From NCBI GenBank assembly GCA_002782905.1, contig PFJA01000108.1:16400-37676 (forward strand): a stretch of DNA of 21,277 nt, read 5' to 3'. Source of the DNA: Lysobacterales bacterium CG_4_10_14_3_um_filter_64_11 (GTDB lineage: Bacteria; Pseudomonadota; Gammaproteobacteria; Xanthomonadales; Xanthomonadaceae). A program made the position numbers and the translations under genes. Under the pieces are notes generated by a model, which ran no database searches, had not been told where the DNA came from, and saw nothing but the letters and a program-made list of their open reading frames with translations. How positions within the stretch are numbered: the first letter of the stretch is position 1; every line of letters starts with the position of its first letter. Below are positions 5,510 through 14,048 of this stretch, one piece after another.

Positions 5510-7297
5510 GTGGCCACCTACACCCCCCCCCTGCGCGACATGCGCTTTGTTCTGTTCGAGCTGCTCGATGCGCAAAGCGCATTCGCGGCGATGCCGGCCT
5601 ATGCCGAAGTCGATGCCGACACCGTGATGGCGGTGCTGGAAGAAGCCGGCAAATTCGCCAGTCAGGTGATCGCCCCGCTCAATGGCGTCGGCGATGTGGA
5701 AGGCTGCCGGATCGACGGCGAGGGCGCGGTGACCACCGCCACCGGGTTCAAAGAGGCTTACCAGCAATACGTCGATGCCGGTTGGCCGGCGCTGGCCTGC
5801 GCCCCGGAATACGGTGGCCAGGGCCTGCCGATCACGCTCAACAACAGCGTCTACGAAATGTACAACTCGGCGAATCAGGCGTGGTTGATGTACGCCGGGC
5901 TGTCGCACAGCGCCTACGAGTGCCTGCGCACGCACGGCACCGAGCAACAACGCGCGGTGTACCTGCCCAAGCTGGTCAGCGGCCAGTGGACCGGCACCAT
6001 GTGCCTGACCGAGCCGCATTGCGGCACCGATCTGGGCATCCTGCGCACCCGCGCCGAACCCGATGCCGACGGCAGCTACCGCATCAGCGGCACCAAGATT
6101 TTTATCTCGGCCGGCGAACACGACATGGCCGAAAACATCCTGCACCTGGTGCTGGCGCGCTTGCCCGATGCGCCGGCCGGCACCCGCGGCATTTCGCTGT
6201 TTCTGGTGCCGAAGTTCCTTCCCGATGCCGCTGGCGAACGCGGCGAGCGCAACACCATCCGTGCCGGCTCACTGGAACACAAGATGGGCATCCACGGCAA
6301 CGCCACCTGCGTGATGAACCTCGATGACGCGCGCGGCTGGCTGATCGGCGAACCGCACCGCGGCCTCAATGCGATGTTCGTGATGATGAACTCGGCGCGT
6401 TTGGGTGTCGGCATGCAATCGCTTGGTCTGGCCGAAATGGCCAATCAGCAGGCACTGGCCTACGCCCGTGATCGCCTGCAGATGCGCGCCGCCAGCGGCC
6501 CGGTACGGCCCGACAAACCCGCCGACCCGATCATCGTGCATCCCGATGTGCGCCGCATGCTGCTCACCAACCGCGCCTACACCGAAGCCGGTCGCGCCTT
6601 CAGCACCTGGGTGGCGCTGTTGATCGATCAGGAACTGAGCCACCCCGACGCGGCCGTACGTGAGCAATCCGGCGCACTGGTGACGCTGCTGACGCCGGTG
6701 ATCAAGGCGTTCATCACCGACAACGCCTTCGACACCATCAACCAGGCTTTGCAGGTGTTCGGCGGCCATGGCTACATCCACGAATGGGGCATAGAGCAAC
6801 TCGCCCGCGATGCCCGCATCAACATGATCTACGAAGGCACCAACGGTATCCAGGCGCTCGACTTGCTCGGCCGCAAGGTGCTCGCCGACGGCGGTGCCAA
6901 ACTCGCCCTGTTTGGCAAACTGGTCAGCGAGTTTGTCGCTGCACAACACGACCAGCCAGCAATGACCGAGTTCACCGCACCACTGGCCGAACTGGGCGGG
7001 CAGATCGTCAAGGTTACCGGATTGATCGGCACCAGCGCCGGCAACAACCCTGATGCCGTCGGTGCCGCCGCCGTGCATTACCTGCGTCTGGTCGGGCATC
7101 TGGTGTATGGCTATTTCTGGGCGCGCATGGCGCGTGTGGCGCTCGACAGGGCCGACAGCGGCGATGGCTTTTACACCGCCAAGCTCGCCACCGCGCGTTT
7201 CTACTTCGCCAAGCTGTTGCCGGAAACCGCCTGGCATTTGGCGGCGCTGCGCGCTGGCAGCGAGCCGCTGATGGCGCTGGATGCGGAGTTGTTTTGA
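5510..7297 (+). CDS. Acyl-CoA dehydrogenase, large C-terminally extended type
   Basis: This FAD flavoenzyme introduces the alpha-beta double bond into an acyl-CoA, passing electrons to ETF. At 595 aa it belongs to the roughly 600-aa class with an extra C-terminal domain, the class that includes AcdA-like and methylmercaptopropionyl-CoA dehydrogenase (DmdC) enzymes. In order: N-terminal helical domain; the middle beta domain with M-C-L-T-E-P-H-C-G-T-D-L and K-I-F-I-S-A-G-E-H-D flavin loops; the C-terminal helical domain with Q-V-F-G-G-H-G-Y and the catalytic glutamate E442 in I-Y-E-G-T-N-G-I-Q-A; then the extra domain to about 590. The GTG at 5510 is chosen because GGAG (5500-5503) lies 6 bases upstream and the resulting length fits the family. 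Chain-length specificity cannot be read from the sequence. It is apparently a single-gene unit. Confidence 0.94.
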   Translation: MATYTPPLRDMRFVLFELLDAQSAFAAMPAYAEVDADTVMAVLEEAGKFASQVIAPLNGVGDVEGCRIDGEGAVTTATGFKEAYQQYVDAGWPALACAPEYGGQGLPITLNNSVYEMYNSANQAWLMYAGLSHSAYECLRTHGTEQQRAVYLPKLVSGQWTGTMCLTEPHCGTDLGILRTRAEPDADGSYRISGTKIFISAGEHDMAENILHLVLARLPDAPAGTRGISLFLVPKFLPDAAGERGERNTIRAGSLEHKMGIHGNATCVMNLDDARGWLIGEPHRGLNAMFVMMNSARLGVGMQSLGLAEMANQQALAYARDRLQMRAASGPVRPDKPADPIIVHPDVRRMLLTNRAYTEAGRAFSTWVALLIDQELSHPDAAVREQSGALVTLLTPVIKAFITDNAFDTINQALQVFGGHGYIHEWGIEQLARDARINMIYEGTNGIQALDLLGRKVLADGGAKLALFGKLVSEFVAAQHDQPAMTEFTAPLAELGGQIVKVTGLIGTSAGNNPDAVGAAAVHYLRLVGHLVYGYFWARMARVALDRADSGDGFYTAKLATARFYFAKLLPETAWHLAALRAGSEPLMALDAELF

Positions 7298-7469
7298 TCT
7301 GGGCTGATCCCTGCGGACACAATGGCCACAGGGAACGTGGCACTCTGGTAGAGCAGCGACCCATTGACTGCGCGGTAGTCATGTGGTCTTAATGTGGCCG
7401 ATACGTGGTTTTCCAGATCCCTCGCGAAGCTACTGCGTGCTATGCTGATCGGCCAATGAGAACAACACC
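7298..7469 (+). promoter_or_regulatory. Upstream region and extended -10 promoter of the antitoxin gene
   Basis: A TGC-TATGCT extended -10 element (7438-7446) lies about 24 bases before the antitoxin ATG, giving a start near 7452. A five-codon mini-ORF (ATG at 7456, TGA at 7471-7473) overlaps the antitoxin start as ATGA, which could couple initiation or be chance. TCCCTG and CAGGGA near 7310-7336 are a weak inverted repeat after the dehydrogenase stop. Confidence 0.4.
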
Positions 7470-7868
7470 ATGACTGCTCCTGCTGCCAATCTATTCCGTA
7501 ACATTCCAAATCACGATGTGCTGGGTTTCGGGCTAGGCGCACAGTTCCAGCCGCAGCGCGTGTCCGAGTTTCTGGACCTGAAGAAGGCCGATGTTTCGCG
7601 GGTCGCTGACGTATCACCCAAGTCGGTACGTTGGGACGATGCCATCCCGGCCGCCATGCGCAAACGCCTGGAAGAAATTGCCATGACCTGCAACCTCGTT
7701 GCCGAGGCCTTCGGCGGGGACGTGGAAAAAACAGCACTGTGGTTCAAGGCGAAAAACCCGTTGCTTGGTGACGTGTCACCACGCGATATGGTTCGCCTTG
7801 GTCGTTTCGATCGCTTGCGCAAGCACATCGTCAGTGCCGTGATGGAACGCGCGACACCACCGGCCTGA
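7470..7868 (+). CDS. Xre/MbcA/ParS-type antitoxin with DUF2384 toxin-binding domain
   Basis: This 132-aa protein looks like the antitoxin of a Xre-RES toxin-antitoxin pair, binding the operon promoter and covering the RES toxin active site. The N-terminal half (about 30-75) has a helix-turn-helix-like pattern around L-D-L-K-K-A-D-V-S-R-V-A-D-V-S. The C-terminal half (about 80-127) carries the DUF2384 signature: A-L-W-F, then N-P-L-L-G-D-V-S-P-R-D-M, then G-R-F-D-R-L. The gene appears intact and starts with ATG after a weak ribosome binding site. The RES-domain gene follows in the same direction, as expected for this family. If the toxin is truly broken, this is an orphan antitoxin that may still bind its own operator or protect against related toxins. 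Confidence 0.88.
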   Translation: MTAPAANLFRNIPNHDVLGFGLGAQFQPQRVSEFLDLKKADVSRVADVSPKSVRWDDAIPAAMRKRLEEIAMTCNLVAEAFGGDVEKTALWFKAKNPLLGDVSPRDMVRLGRFDRLRKHIVSAVMERATPPA

Positions 7869-7962
7869 TTGCGCGGGCAACGCCAAGTGGGAAAGTCCCG
7901 GAAACAGGAACCGCCACGCACAAGTCCGCGCGCGTCGATCACCGACTCACGCCCGGGCCTGC

Positions 7963-8882
7963 TTGAACTGGATCGATTTTCGGACGCGGATATCGGATAT
8001 CACGCGTTGGAAGCGGATGTCCGACGACCTTGATGAGCTTAACGATCAGCTTTACTACGGGTTGGAGCCGCAACGTCAACGGCACCACGAAGCGATGATC
8101 GCGGCGTTGCAGTGCGTCGCGCCAGCGAGTCTCACGTTTTCGCGATGGACACGATTGGTTACATGGCGTTACAGCACCGATCCGCTTTCGGCAGCCGGAA
8201 GCCTTGCGGAATACGGCGGCCGATTCAACATCGGTCGCGACGTCGACAAAACGATGCGCGCGCCGTGGCCTTCACTGTATCTCGGAGAGAACTTCGAGAC
8301 AGCCTATCGCGAAAAAAATTTCAACTCGACCGTGGCGATCGAATCGATGGTCTCTCGCCGGAAGAATTGGCCTTGCATCCAGGAAACAGTTTTACCGCCG
8401 TATGCCTAGACGGCCAGTTGGAACGAGTCTTTGATGTCGACCAGCATGGTGCGTTCGAAGGCCTTTGCGCTGTACTGCGCAAGATGAAACTACCCGCGAA
8501 AGCACGGCAACTTCAGAAGCGGCTTGGATTGTCCAGCCGTACCGTTTTCATGGTCTACACCGTCGGCCGCCTTCGTTCCGAGGCGCTCTTGAAGAACTGG
8601 CGGACCATGCCTGTACAATTTGGATTACCCTCGCTGAGCCAGATTCTGGCGAGCCTGATTCTCGATGCCGGCTTTGAAGCGATCCGCTACCCGTCAACGA
8701 AAGGTAACGGCTCTTGTCTGGCAGTGTTCCCACATAAACTTTCGAGCAGCCAAACGTACATTGCAGTGTCCGACGATCCACCCGCTGGACTCCGACATGC
8801 GCGATTGGACATGGAAAGCGCAGACGATCTTTGCGGATGGGAAATGCTCAGGCCGAATCAGCGGCCACGAAATGGTGGCTAA
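7963..8882 (+). pseudogene. RES-domain toxin (NAD+ phosphorylase family), interrupted by a frameshift
   Basis: RES toxins degrade NAD+. The first frame (TTG 7963, or ATG 8017, to the TAG at 8407-8409) encodes W-R-Y-S-T, G-G-R-F-N-I-G and L-Y-L-G-E-N-F-E-T-A-Y-R-E, carrying the conserved Arg and Glu. The rest of the domain continues in the -1 frame from about 8322 to 8882, including A-V-C-L-D-G-x-L-x-R-V-F-D, P-V-Q-F-G-L-P-S and the conserved Ser in R-Y-P-S-T-K-G. Joined, the product would be about 288-306 aa. The switch falls at A7TTTC (8312-8322), so the cause could be an indel, a sequencing error in a homopolymer, or -1 ribosomal frameshifting. The true start is uncertain; 7869-7962 holds no gene. 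The unjoined 148-aa product lacks the Ser half of the active site. Confidence 0.8.
8313..8322 (+). other. Slippery sequence at the RES toxin frame switch
   Basis: In the upstream reading frame the bases form two overlapping X-XXY-YYZ heptamers, A-AAA-AAT (8313-8319) and A-AAT-TTC (8316-8322). A -1 slip on either enters exactly the frame that encodes the rest of the domain. A weak hairpin could form 5 bases downstream (GACC 8328-8331 with GGTC 8349-8352; CGAT 8336-8339 with ATCG 8343-8346). Confidence 0.5.
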
Positions 8883-8930
8883 CGAATTGCCGCAACAACG
8901 GTTCAGCGCTATGGTTTGGCATCATGGGCG

Positions 8931-8948
8931 GCATGCTACCCAGCATGC
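8931..8948. repeat. Perfect 7-bp hairpin in the gap before the metalloprotease gene
   Basis: GCATGCT (8931-8937) and AGCATGC (8942-8948) form a 7-bp stem with a 4-base loop. No T-run follows on either strand. It lies in the 134-base gap between the RES gene and the protease gene and could be a weak 3' hairpin or a binding palindrome. Confidence 0.5.
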
Positions 8949-9016
8949 GTTCACCAGCCGTTCGCCGCGCTGACCATCACCCGTAACGGCGCGACATGCG
9001 CAGGGATTGAAATCAC

Positions 9017-10531
9017 ATGAACCGTCTTGTTTCTGCCCTTGTTCCAATCCTCGTTGTCGCCGTGTTTTCGAATGGCAGCCTGGTCCACGCCGCAGCACCC
9101 GTTTCGCCGCAGATTCTTGCGCAGGAATCGATCGCACTGCCGGTGCCGGCCAGCACTGGCACTGTTCCGATCACGCTCAGTGCGGGCGGGCGCAGCTTTT
9201 CGTTTACCTTGCGCAACAACTCGGCACTGGCTGGTCGCGTACCGGCGGGGGTTCGTGTGTTGCTGGCCGACGCTGGCGATGACGGCAGTTGGGCACGGCT
9301 CACTTACTTCGACAACGGCTGGCATGGCGTGCTGTTCGATGGCATCAGCCTGTGGTTGATCGAACCTGCATCCCCAACGACGACAACGCCATCGCGTACT
9401 GGCGCGGTCGACAACGTGACCATGTATCGCGCCGAAGACCTGCAATTGCCGGGATTTCTGTTTGAGGCCAATGGACACACCGCGCCGCTGGCACCCAACC
9501 GCGTGCCCGGGCAAGCGTTGCTCGGCGAACTGCCACAGATTGCCATGGCCGGTGTAACCAAGCGTCTGCCGATCACCCTGGTCGCCGATACCGCATTCCG
9601 CACCAGGACGGGCGCCAATGCCGAAGCAACCTTGCTCACCTTGTTCAACAACGTCGATGGCATTTTCAGCAATCAGGTGGGTATTGGGCTTGAGCTGCAA
9701 CACGTCGAACTGCTGAGCAACGACGGCCCGCTGACCGCGCCCGACCTCAACACCCTGCTTGATCAGTTCACCGACTTCATGTTTAACGGCGCCGGGACAG
9801 CGATTCCCAGCGCCGGTAATGCGCACCTATTCACCAGCCGCGCGGAAGCAAACAATGGTGGCATTGCCTGGGTTGGTACGTTATGCAGTGATCGTGTCGG
9901 CTACGGCGTCAACAAGTTTACCGACAGCATCAATATTGGCACGCTGATCTTTGCGCACGAGCTTGGCCACAACTTCGGTGCACCGCATGACGGCCAAAGC
10001 GGCAGCGCCTGCGAGAGTGCAGCACCGGGTCTGATGGCGCCAACGGTGGGTGGTACGGATCAGTTTTCGCAATGCTCGATCCAGCAAATGCAGCCCGAGA
10101 TTGCCGACGCGTTTTGCCTGATTTCAGTCTCCAGCATTGCCGCAGTGGATTTCACCGGCAACTGGTTCAACCGGCAGCGCGATGGCGAGGGGGTGCAAAT
10201 CAGTCTCGAAGGCGACGGCGCCACCTTTGTGTTGAGCTACTACACCTATCTTGGCGGCCGTCAGGTGTGGATGATCGGCGAAGCACGCTCGCCGGCCACC
10301 GGCGAAACCAAGGCCCTCACCTTCGATCTGTACATCACCAGCGGTGCCGACTTCGGCAGCCGCTTCAATCCCGCCAATGTCGTCCGCCGCGTATGGGGCA
10401 CAGTCAAAGTTACCGTCGATGCCGGCAACTGCAACACGGCACAGATGGTGGTGACCCCGGCACTGCCCGAGTTTGGCGGGGCCTTCACCGTTCCGATCGA
10501 GCGCATCGCGGTGCGTTCGAGCTGCAATTGA
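9017..10531 (+). CDS. Secreted zinc metalloprotease (reprolysin-like metzincin) with C-terminal accessory domain
   Basis: This 504-aa protein is exported and should hydrolyse proteins outside the cell or in the periplasm. Residues 1-26 form a signal peptide ending V-H-A-A-A. Residues about 27-185 are probably a propeptide, with no cysteine, so no cysteine-switch latency. The catalytic domain (about 186-365) carries the zinc motif H314-E315-L-G-H318-N-F-G-A-P-H324-D, as in M12B enzymes, followed by a Met-turn G-L-M340-A-P. All cysteines lie from the catalytic domain onward, which suits disulfides. From about 379 to the end is a beta-rich domain opening G-N-W-F-N-x-x-x-D-G-E-G-V, with V-W-M-I-G inside; this type recurs at the ends of secreted proteins in Xanthomonadales. 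Start: ATG with AGGGA 10 bases upstream. It is convergent with glmS, with 19 bases between stops. Confidence 0.9.
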   Translation: MNRLVSALVPILVVAVFSNGSLVHAAAPVSPQILAQESIALPVPASTGTVPITLSAGGRSFSFTLRNNSALAGRVPAGVRVLLADAGDDGSWARLTYFDNGWHGVLFDGISLWLIEPASPTTTTPSRTGAVDNVTMYRAEDLQLPGFLFEANGHTAPLAPNRVPGQALLGELPQIAMAGVTKRLPITLVADTAFRTRTGANAEATLLTLFNNVDGIFSNQVGIGLELQHVELLSNDGPLTAPDLNTLLDQFTDFMFNGAGTAIPSAGNAHLFTSRAEANNGGIAWVGTLCSDRVGYGVNKFTDSINIGTLIFAHELGHNFGAPHDGQSGSACESAAPGLMAPTVGGTDQFSQCSIQQMQPEIADAFCLISVSSIAAVDFTGNWFNRQRDGEGVQISLEGDGATFVLSYYTYLGGRQVWMIGEARSPATGETKALTFDLYITSGADFGSRFNPANVVRRVWGTVKVTVDAGNCNTAQMVVTPALPEFGGAFTVPIERIAVRSSCN

Positions 10532-10550
10532 CGCCGAGGCCTGTGGCGCG

Positions 10551-12374
10551 CTACTCCACCGTCACCGACTTGGCCAGGTTGCGCGGCTGATCGACATCGG
10601 TGCCGCGCAGCACGGCAACGTGGTAGGCCAGCAATTGCAGCGGAATGGTGAACACCACCGGCGCCGAGATTTCGCCGCATTTGGGCAGGGTGAGCACGCT
10701 GGCACCATCGAAACCGTGGGCAACACCTTGCTCAACGAACAGAAACAGGCGGCCGCCGCGGGCGCGTACTTCTTCCATGTTGGAACTGAGTTTGTCGATC
10801 AGGTGGTCGTTGGGGGCAATCGCGATCACCGGCATGTTGGCATCGACCAACGCCAGCGGGCCGTGCTTGAGTTCGCCGGCGGCGTAGGCTTCGGCGTGGA
10901 TGTAGGAAATCTCCTTGAGCTTGAGCGCGCCTTCCATGGCGATCGGCCAATGGGTGCCGCGGCCGAGGAACAGCGCGTGCTCCTTGTCGACGAACTGCTC
11001 GGCCAGCAGCTTGATCTGCGGGTCCAGCGCCAGCGCTTCGGCCACCATCGCCGGCAGTTGTTCGAGCTGGCGCACGCCGCGCCGGTAGCGGCCTTCATCC
11101 ATACCCTTGACCCGGCCCAGCGCCAGCGCGAACAGCGCCAGCGTGGCCAACTGCGTGGTGAAGGCCTTGGTCGAGGCGACGCCGATTTCCGGGCCGGCGC
11201 GGGTCATCAACACCAGCCGCGACTCGCGCACCAGCGAGGATTCGGGCACGTTGCACACCGCCAGTTCGGCGAAGTAGCCGCGCGTCTTGGCCATCTTCAA
11301 CGCGGCCAGGGTGTCGGCGGTTTCGCCGGACTGCGAGATGGTGAGGAACAGCGTGCCCGGTTGTACCACCGGATGGCGATAGCGGTATTCGCTGGCGATT
11401 TCGGTGCTGCACGGCACCCCGGCCAGGGTCTCGATCCAATAGCGAGCGACCAAACCGGCGTGATAGCTGGTGCCGCAGGCGACGATGTGTACCGCTTGCG
11501 TTTTCCCCAGCAGTTCGCTGGCACCGACGCCGAAGATTTCGTTGAGCACCTTGCCGCCGGCGATTCGGCCCTCCAGGGTTTCCGCGATCACCTGCGGCTG
11601 CTCGTGGATTTCCTTGAGCATGTAGTGGCGGTATTCACCGCGCTCGACCGCATCGCTACCAAACGCGGCCTGCTTGACCGGGCGCTCCACAACGGCGCCG
11701 TGCTCATCGAAAATCTGTACACGCTCGTGGCTGAGCTCCACCACATCGCCTTCCTGCAAATAGATGAAGCGACGCGTCAACGACAACAGCGCCTGCGGAT
11801 CGGAGGCGAGGTACTGTTCGCCCTCGCCCAGCCCCAGCACCAGCGGTGAGCCACGACGCGCGCCGATCAGCAGTCCGGGATCGCGCTCGGAAAGCACGGC
11901 GATGGCATAGGCGCCTTCCAACTGCGCCAGTGCCGCCTGCACCGCGGCCAGCAACGGCCGGCCATCGGCTTGCAGGTGCACGATCAGGTGCGCGATGACT
12001 TCGGTATCGGTCTGCGATTCGAACACGAAACCGGCCTGCTGCAACTGCGCGCGCAGCGTGGCGTGGTTCTCGATGATGCCGTTGTGCACCACGCACACGC
12101 CTTGCGAGGCGTGCGGATGCGCGTTGTCTTCGCTGGGAATACCGTGCGTGGCCCAGCGCGTGTGCGCCACGCCGCTGAAACCGGCCAGTGGCGTCGCCTG
12201 CTGCCGCGCTTCCAGCTCGGCCACCTTGCCCTTGGCGCGCAGCCGGCGCACGCCGGCATCGGTGAGCACGGCGATGCCGGCGGAATCGTAGCCGCGATAT
12301 TCCAGCGCCTTGAGCCCGGCGATCAGGTTTTGCACCACGTCGCGCTGCGCGCTGATACCAACGATGCCACACAT
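10551..12374 (-). CDS. glmS: Glutamine-fructose-6-phosphate aminotransferase (isomerising)
   Basis: GlmS makes glucosamine-6-phosphate from fructose-6-phosphate and glutamine, the first step to UDP-GlcNAc for peptidoglycan and LPS. The protein is 607 aa, the family length. The N-terminal glutaminase domain begins M-C-G-I-V-G, so Cys2 becomes the N-terminal nucleophile after Met removal. H-T-R-W-A-T-H-G and H-N-G-I-I-E-N are typical substrate loops. Two SIS domains follow (about 285-425 and 455-595), with C-G-T-S-Y-H-A and S-Q-S-G-E-T-A-D-T. The C-terminal tail ends P-R-N-L-A-K-S-V-T-V-E, the conserved end that closes the active site. ATG at 12374 is preceded by AGGA at 8 bases. No glmU adjoins it. 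I see no glmS ribozyme, as expected outside Firmicutes. Confidence 0.98.
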   Translation of the reverse strand: MCGIVGISAQRDVVQNLIAGLKALEYRGYDSAGIAVLTDAGVRRLRAKGKVAELEARQQATPLAGFSGVAHTRWATHGIPSEDNAHPHASQGVCVVHNGIIENHATLRAQLQQAGFVFESQTDTEVIAHLIVHLQADGRPLLAAVQAALAQLEGAYAIAVLSERDPGLLIGARRGSPLVLGLGEGEQYLASDPQALLSLTRRFIYLQEGDVVELSHERVQIFDEHGAVVERPVKQAAFGSDAVERGEYRHYMLKEIHEQPQVIAETLEGRIAGGKVLNEIFGVGASELLGKTQAVHIVACGTSYHAGLVARYWIETLAGVPCSTEIASEYRYRHPVVQPGTLFLTISQSGETADTLAALKMAKTRGYFAELAVCNVPESSLVRESRLVLMTRAGPEIGVASTKAFTTQLATLALFALALGRVKGMDEGRYRRGVRQLEQLPAMVAEALALDPQIKLLAEQFVDKEHALFLGRGTHWPIAMEGALKLKEISYIHAEAYAAGELKHGPLALVDANMPVIAIAPNDHLIDKLSSNMEEVRARGGRLFLFVEQGVAHGFDGASVLTLPKCGEISAPVVFTIPLQLLAYHVAVLRGTDVDQPRNLAKSVTVE

Positions 12375-12604
12375 GAACGATTTCCTCTCCGCGAAAGATG
12401 CCAGTTTAACGCCGCGGTGCAAACGCCTGCGGGCAATTGTGGCGGCACGATGGCGCAACCAAGTTGAACGTGTGATTGTCCGGCGGACGGACAGCACGCG
12501 GCACGGACACTTCGGCTGATCGTGCAACGCGTTGATAATCATGGCACTCCTGATTGGCACGCGACATGCAATGCGAACCCATCATCGCTTGCAGAACCCA
12601 GCCC
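12375..12604. promoter_or_regulatory. Divergent regulatory region between glmS and the histidine kinase gene
   Basis: The 230-base gap must hold promoters for both genes. Toward the kinase, GATAAT (12534-12539) matches the -10 consensus at 5 of 6 positions, with a poor -35 (TTCGGC, 12511-12516, 17 spacing). An inverted repeat TGTCC-N7-GGACA (12477-12493) lies in the middle and could be an operator. I do not find a good promoter toward glmS. Confidence 0.4.
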
Positions 12605-13891
12605 ATGATTCGTGACACCACTTCCCAGGACCGCCAGCTTGCACCGCCCGCGCATGGCCGGCGCTGGGTATTGACTGCCGCAGCCGTTGCGCTCGCGGCG
12701 CTGGCGCTGATCACGACGCTTGCGTTCAGCCGGCGCCTGCTGCGCACGGTGCTGTCGTTGTTCCGCGCGCTCAGCGGCACGGTGGGCAGCTACCGCGACA
12801 ACGATTTCAGTTTCGGCATCGTCTGGAACGGCAACGACGAACTCGGCGATCTGGTCGCCGCGCACAATGCGCTGGGTGCCGCCTTGCGCGAACAACGCCT
12901 CACCTTGGTACAGCGCGAGTTGCTGCTCGACACCATGGTGCAGAACACGCCGGTGGCGATGCTGCTGATCGCGCCGGGCGGCCATGTGGTGTTCGCCAAT
13001 CTGGGCGCACGCCGGTTGCTCAATGAAGGCCGCAAGCTCGAAGGACACAGCCTCGATACGCTGCTGCGCAGCGCACCGGCGGCGCTGGCGGAGGCGGTGG
13101 CGCGCCCCGGCGACGGCCTGTTCGTGATTCGCCCGGAGCACGTCGATAACGCCGATGACGAGGAGGTGTATCACCTCGCGCGCAAGCGCTTCAGCCTCAA
13201 CGGCCGCTCGCACGAACTATTGCTGCTGCGCCAGCTCACCAGCGAGCTGCGCCGGCAGGAGGTGCAGACCTGGAAAAAGGTGATTCGGGTGATCTCGCAT
13301 GAACTCAACAATTCGCTGGCACCGATCGCCTCGTTGGCGCACTCCGGTGCCGAGTTGATCCGACGCGAACAGGTGCAACGCATCGAATCGATCTTCGCCA
13401 CCATCGAGGAACGTGCGCGCCATCTGGAAGGCTTCATCAACGGCTATGCGCGTTTCGCCAAACTGCCCACGCCGCGGCTGGAGCCGTTGCAGTGGCCAGC
13501 ATTCATCGAGCGCCTGCAGCTGCACGCCCAGTTCGCGCTGGATGGCGAGCTGCCGCAAGCGCCGCTGCGCGCCGATGCCGCGCAACTGGAGCAGGCGCTG
13601 CTGAATCTGATCAAGAACGCGCACGAGTCCGGTTCCGACCCGCAGCAGGTGCAACTGCGCGTGCGCGAGGTACCGCGCGGCACGCGGATCGAAGTGCTCG
13701 ATCGCGGCAGCGGCATGAACGATGCGGTACTGGCCAACGCGCTGGTGCCGTTCTACTCGACCAAACGCAGCGGCACCGGCCTTGGCCTGGCGCTGGCGCG
13801 CGAGATCGCCGAAGCGCACGGCGGCAGCATCAGCCTGCGCAATCGCGCGGATGGTGGACTCAGCGTGGCGCTGGCTTTGCCTGCTGCATGA
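12605..13891 (+). CDS. NtrY-like membrane sensor histidine kinase, orphan
   Basis: This 428-aa kinase would sense an unknown signal and phosphorylate a response regulator encoded elsewhere. One membrane helix (about 21-41) is followed by a HAMP-like linker, a PAS-like domain (about 105-200), and the kinase core. The phospho-acceptor is H232 in V-I-S-H-E-L-N-N-S-L-A-P-I, the HELNNSLxPI form typical of the NtrY-related group. The ATP domain shows N-L-I-K-N-A (N box), D-R-G-S-G-M (G1), F-Y-S-T-K (F box) and G-T-G-L-G-L-A-L (G2). I prefer the ATG at 12605 to a TTG at 12554, though neither has a clear ribosome binding site. The N-terminus looks short, with only one membrane segment and no periplasmic sensor domain. 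No response regulator adjoins it. Confidence 0.88.
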   Translation: MIRDTTSQDRQLAPPAHGRRWVLTAAAVALAALALITTLAFSRRLLRTVLSLFRALSGTVGSYRDNDFSFGIVWNGNDELGDLVAAHNALGAALREQRLTLVQRELLLDTMVQNTPVAMLLIAPGGHVVFANLGARRLLNEGRKLEGHSLDTLLRSAPAALAEAVARPGDGLFVIRPEHVDNADDEEVYHLARKRFSLNGRSHELLLLRQLTSELRRQEVQTWKKVIRVISHELNNSLAPIASLAHSGAELIRREQVQRIESIFATIEERARHLEGFINGYARFAKLPTPRLEPLQWPAFIERLQLHAQFALDGELPQAPLRADAAQLEQALLNLIKNAHESGSDPQQVQLRVREVPRGTRIEVLDRGSGMNDAVLANALVPFYSTKRSGTGLGLALAREIAEAHGGSISLRNRADGGLSVALALPAA

Positions 13892-13918
13892 TCCGCACAA
13901 GCGTCCAAAGCGCATCGA

Positions 13919-13950
13919 GTCCGCACAGGACGCAAAAGCCGCAAATAAAA
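13919..13950 (+). repeat. Dispersed repeat, copy 3 (GTCCGCAAAGAACGC family)
   Basis: GTCCGCACAGGACGC followed by AAAAGCCGCAAATAAAA resembles the copies at 118-145 and 494-522 with a few substitutions. It lies 27 bases after the kinase stop codon. Confidence 0.65.
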
Positions 13951-13992
13951 CGCTTGGGTAATTGATCCGCGCACAGGCCGTCCATCGCCTGC

Positions 13993-14022
13993 GGAAACTC
14001 TGACTTGATCAGAGTTTCCTTT
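13993..14022. terminator. Probable intrinsic terminator between convergent kinase and cyanophycinase genes
   Basis: GGAAACTCTGA (13993-14003) and TCAGAGTTTCC (14009-14019) form a perfect 11-bp stem with a 5-base loop, followed by TTT on the plus strand. The tract is short and the stem is not very GC-rich, so termination may be modest. It lies about 100 bases after the kinase stop and 27 bases after the cyanophycinase stop on the other strand, so it may serve both genes. Confidence 0.6.
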
Positions 14023-14048
14023 GCCCTCGGCTAGCGCGGGACTGTGTT

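Noticed and set aside
7869..7962. Coding extension of the RES toxin in other frames
   Set aside because: Stretches in two other frames look protein-like, but no start or motif links them and high GC makes such frames common.
8931..8948. Intrinsic terminator for the RES gene
   Set aside because: The stem is good but no T-run follows on either strand.
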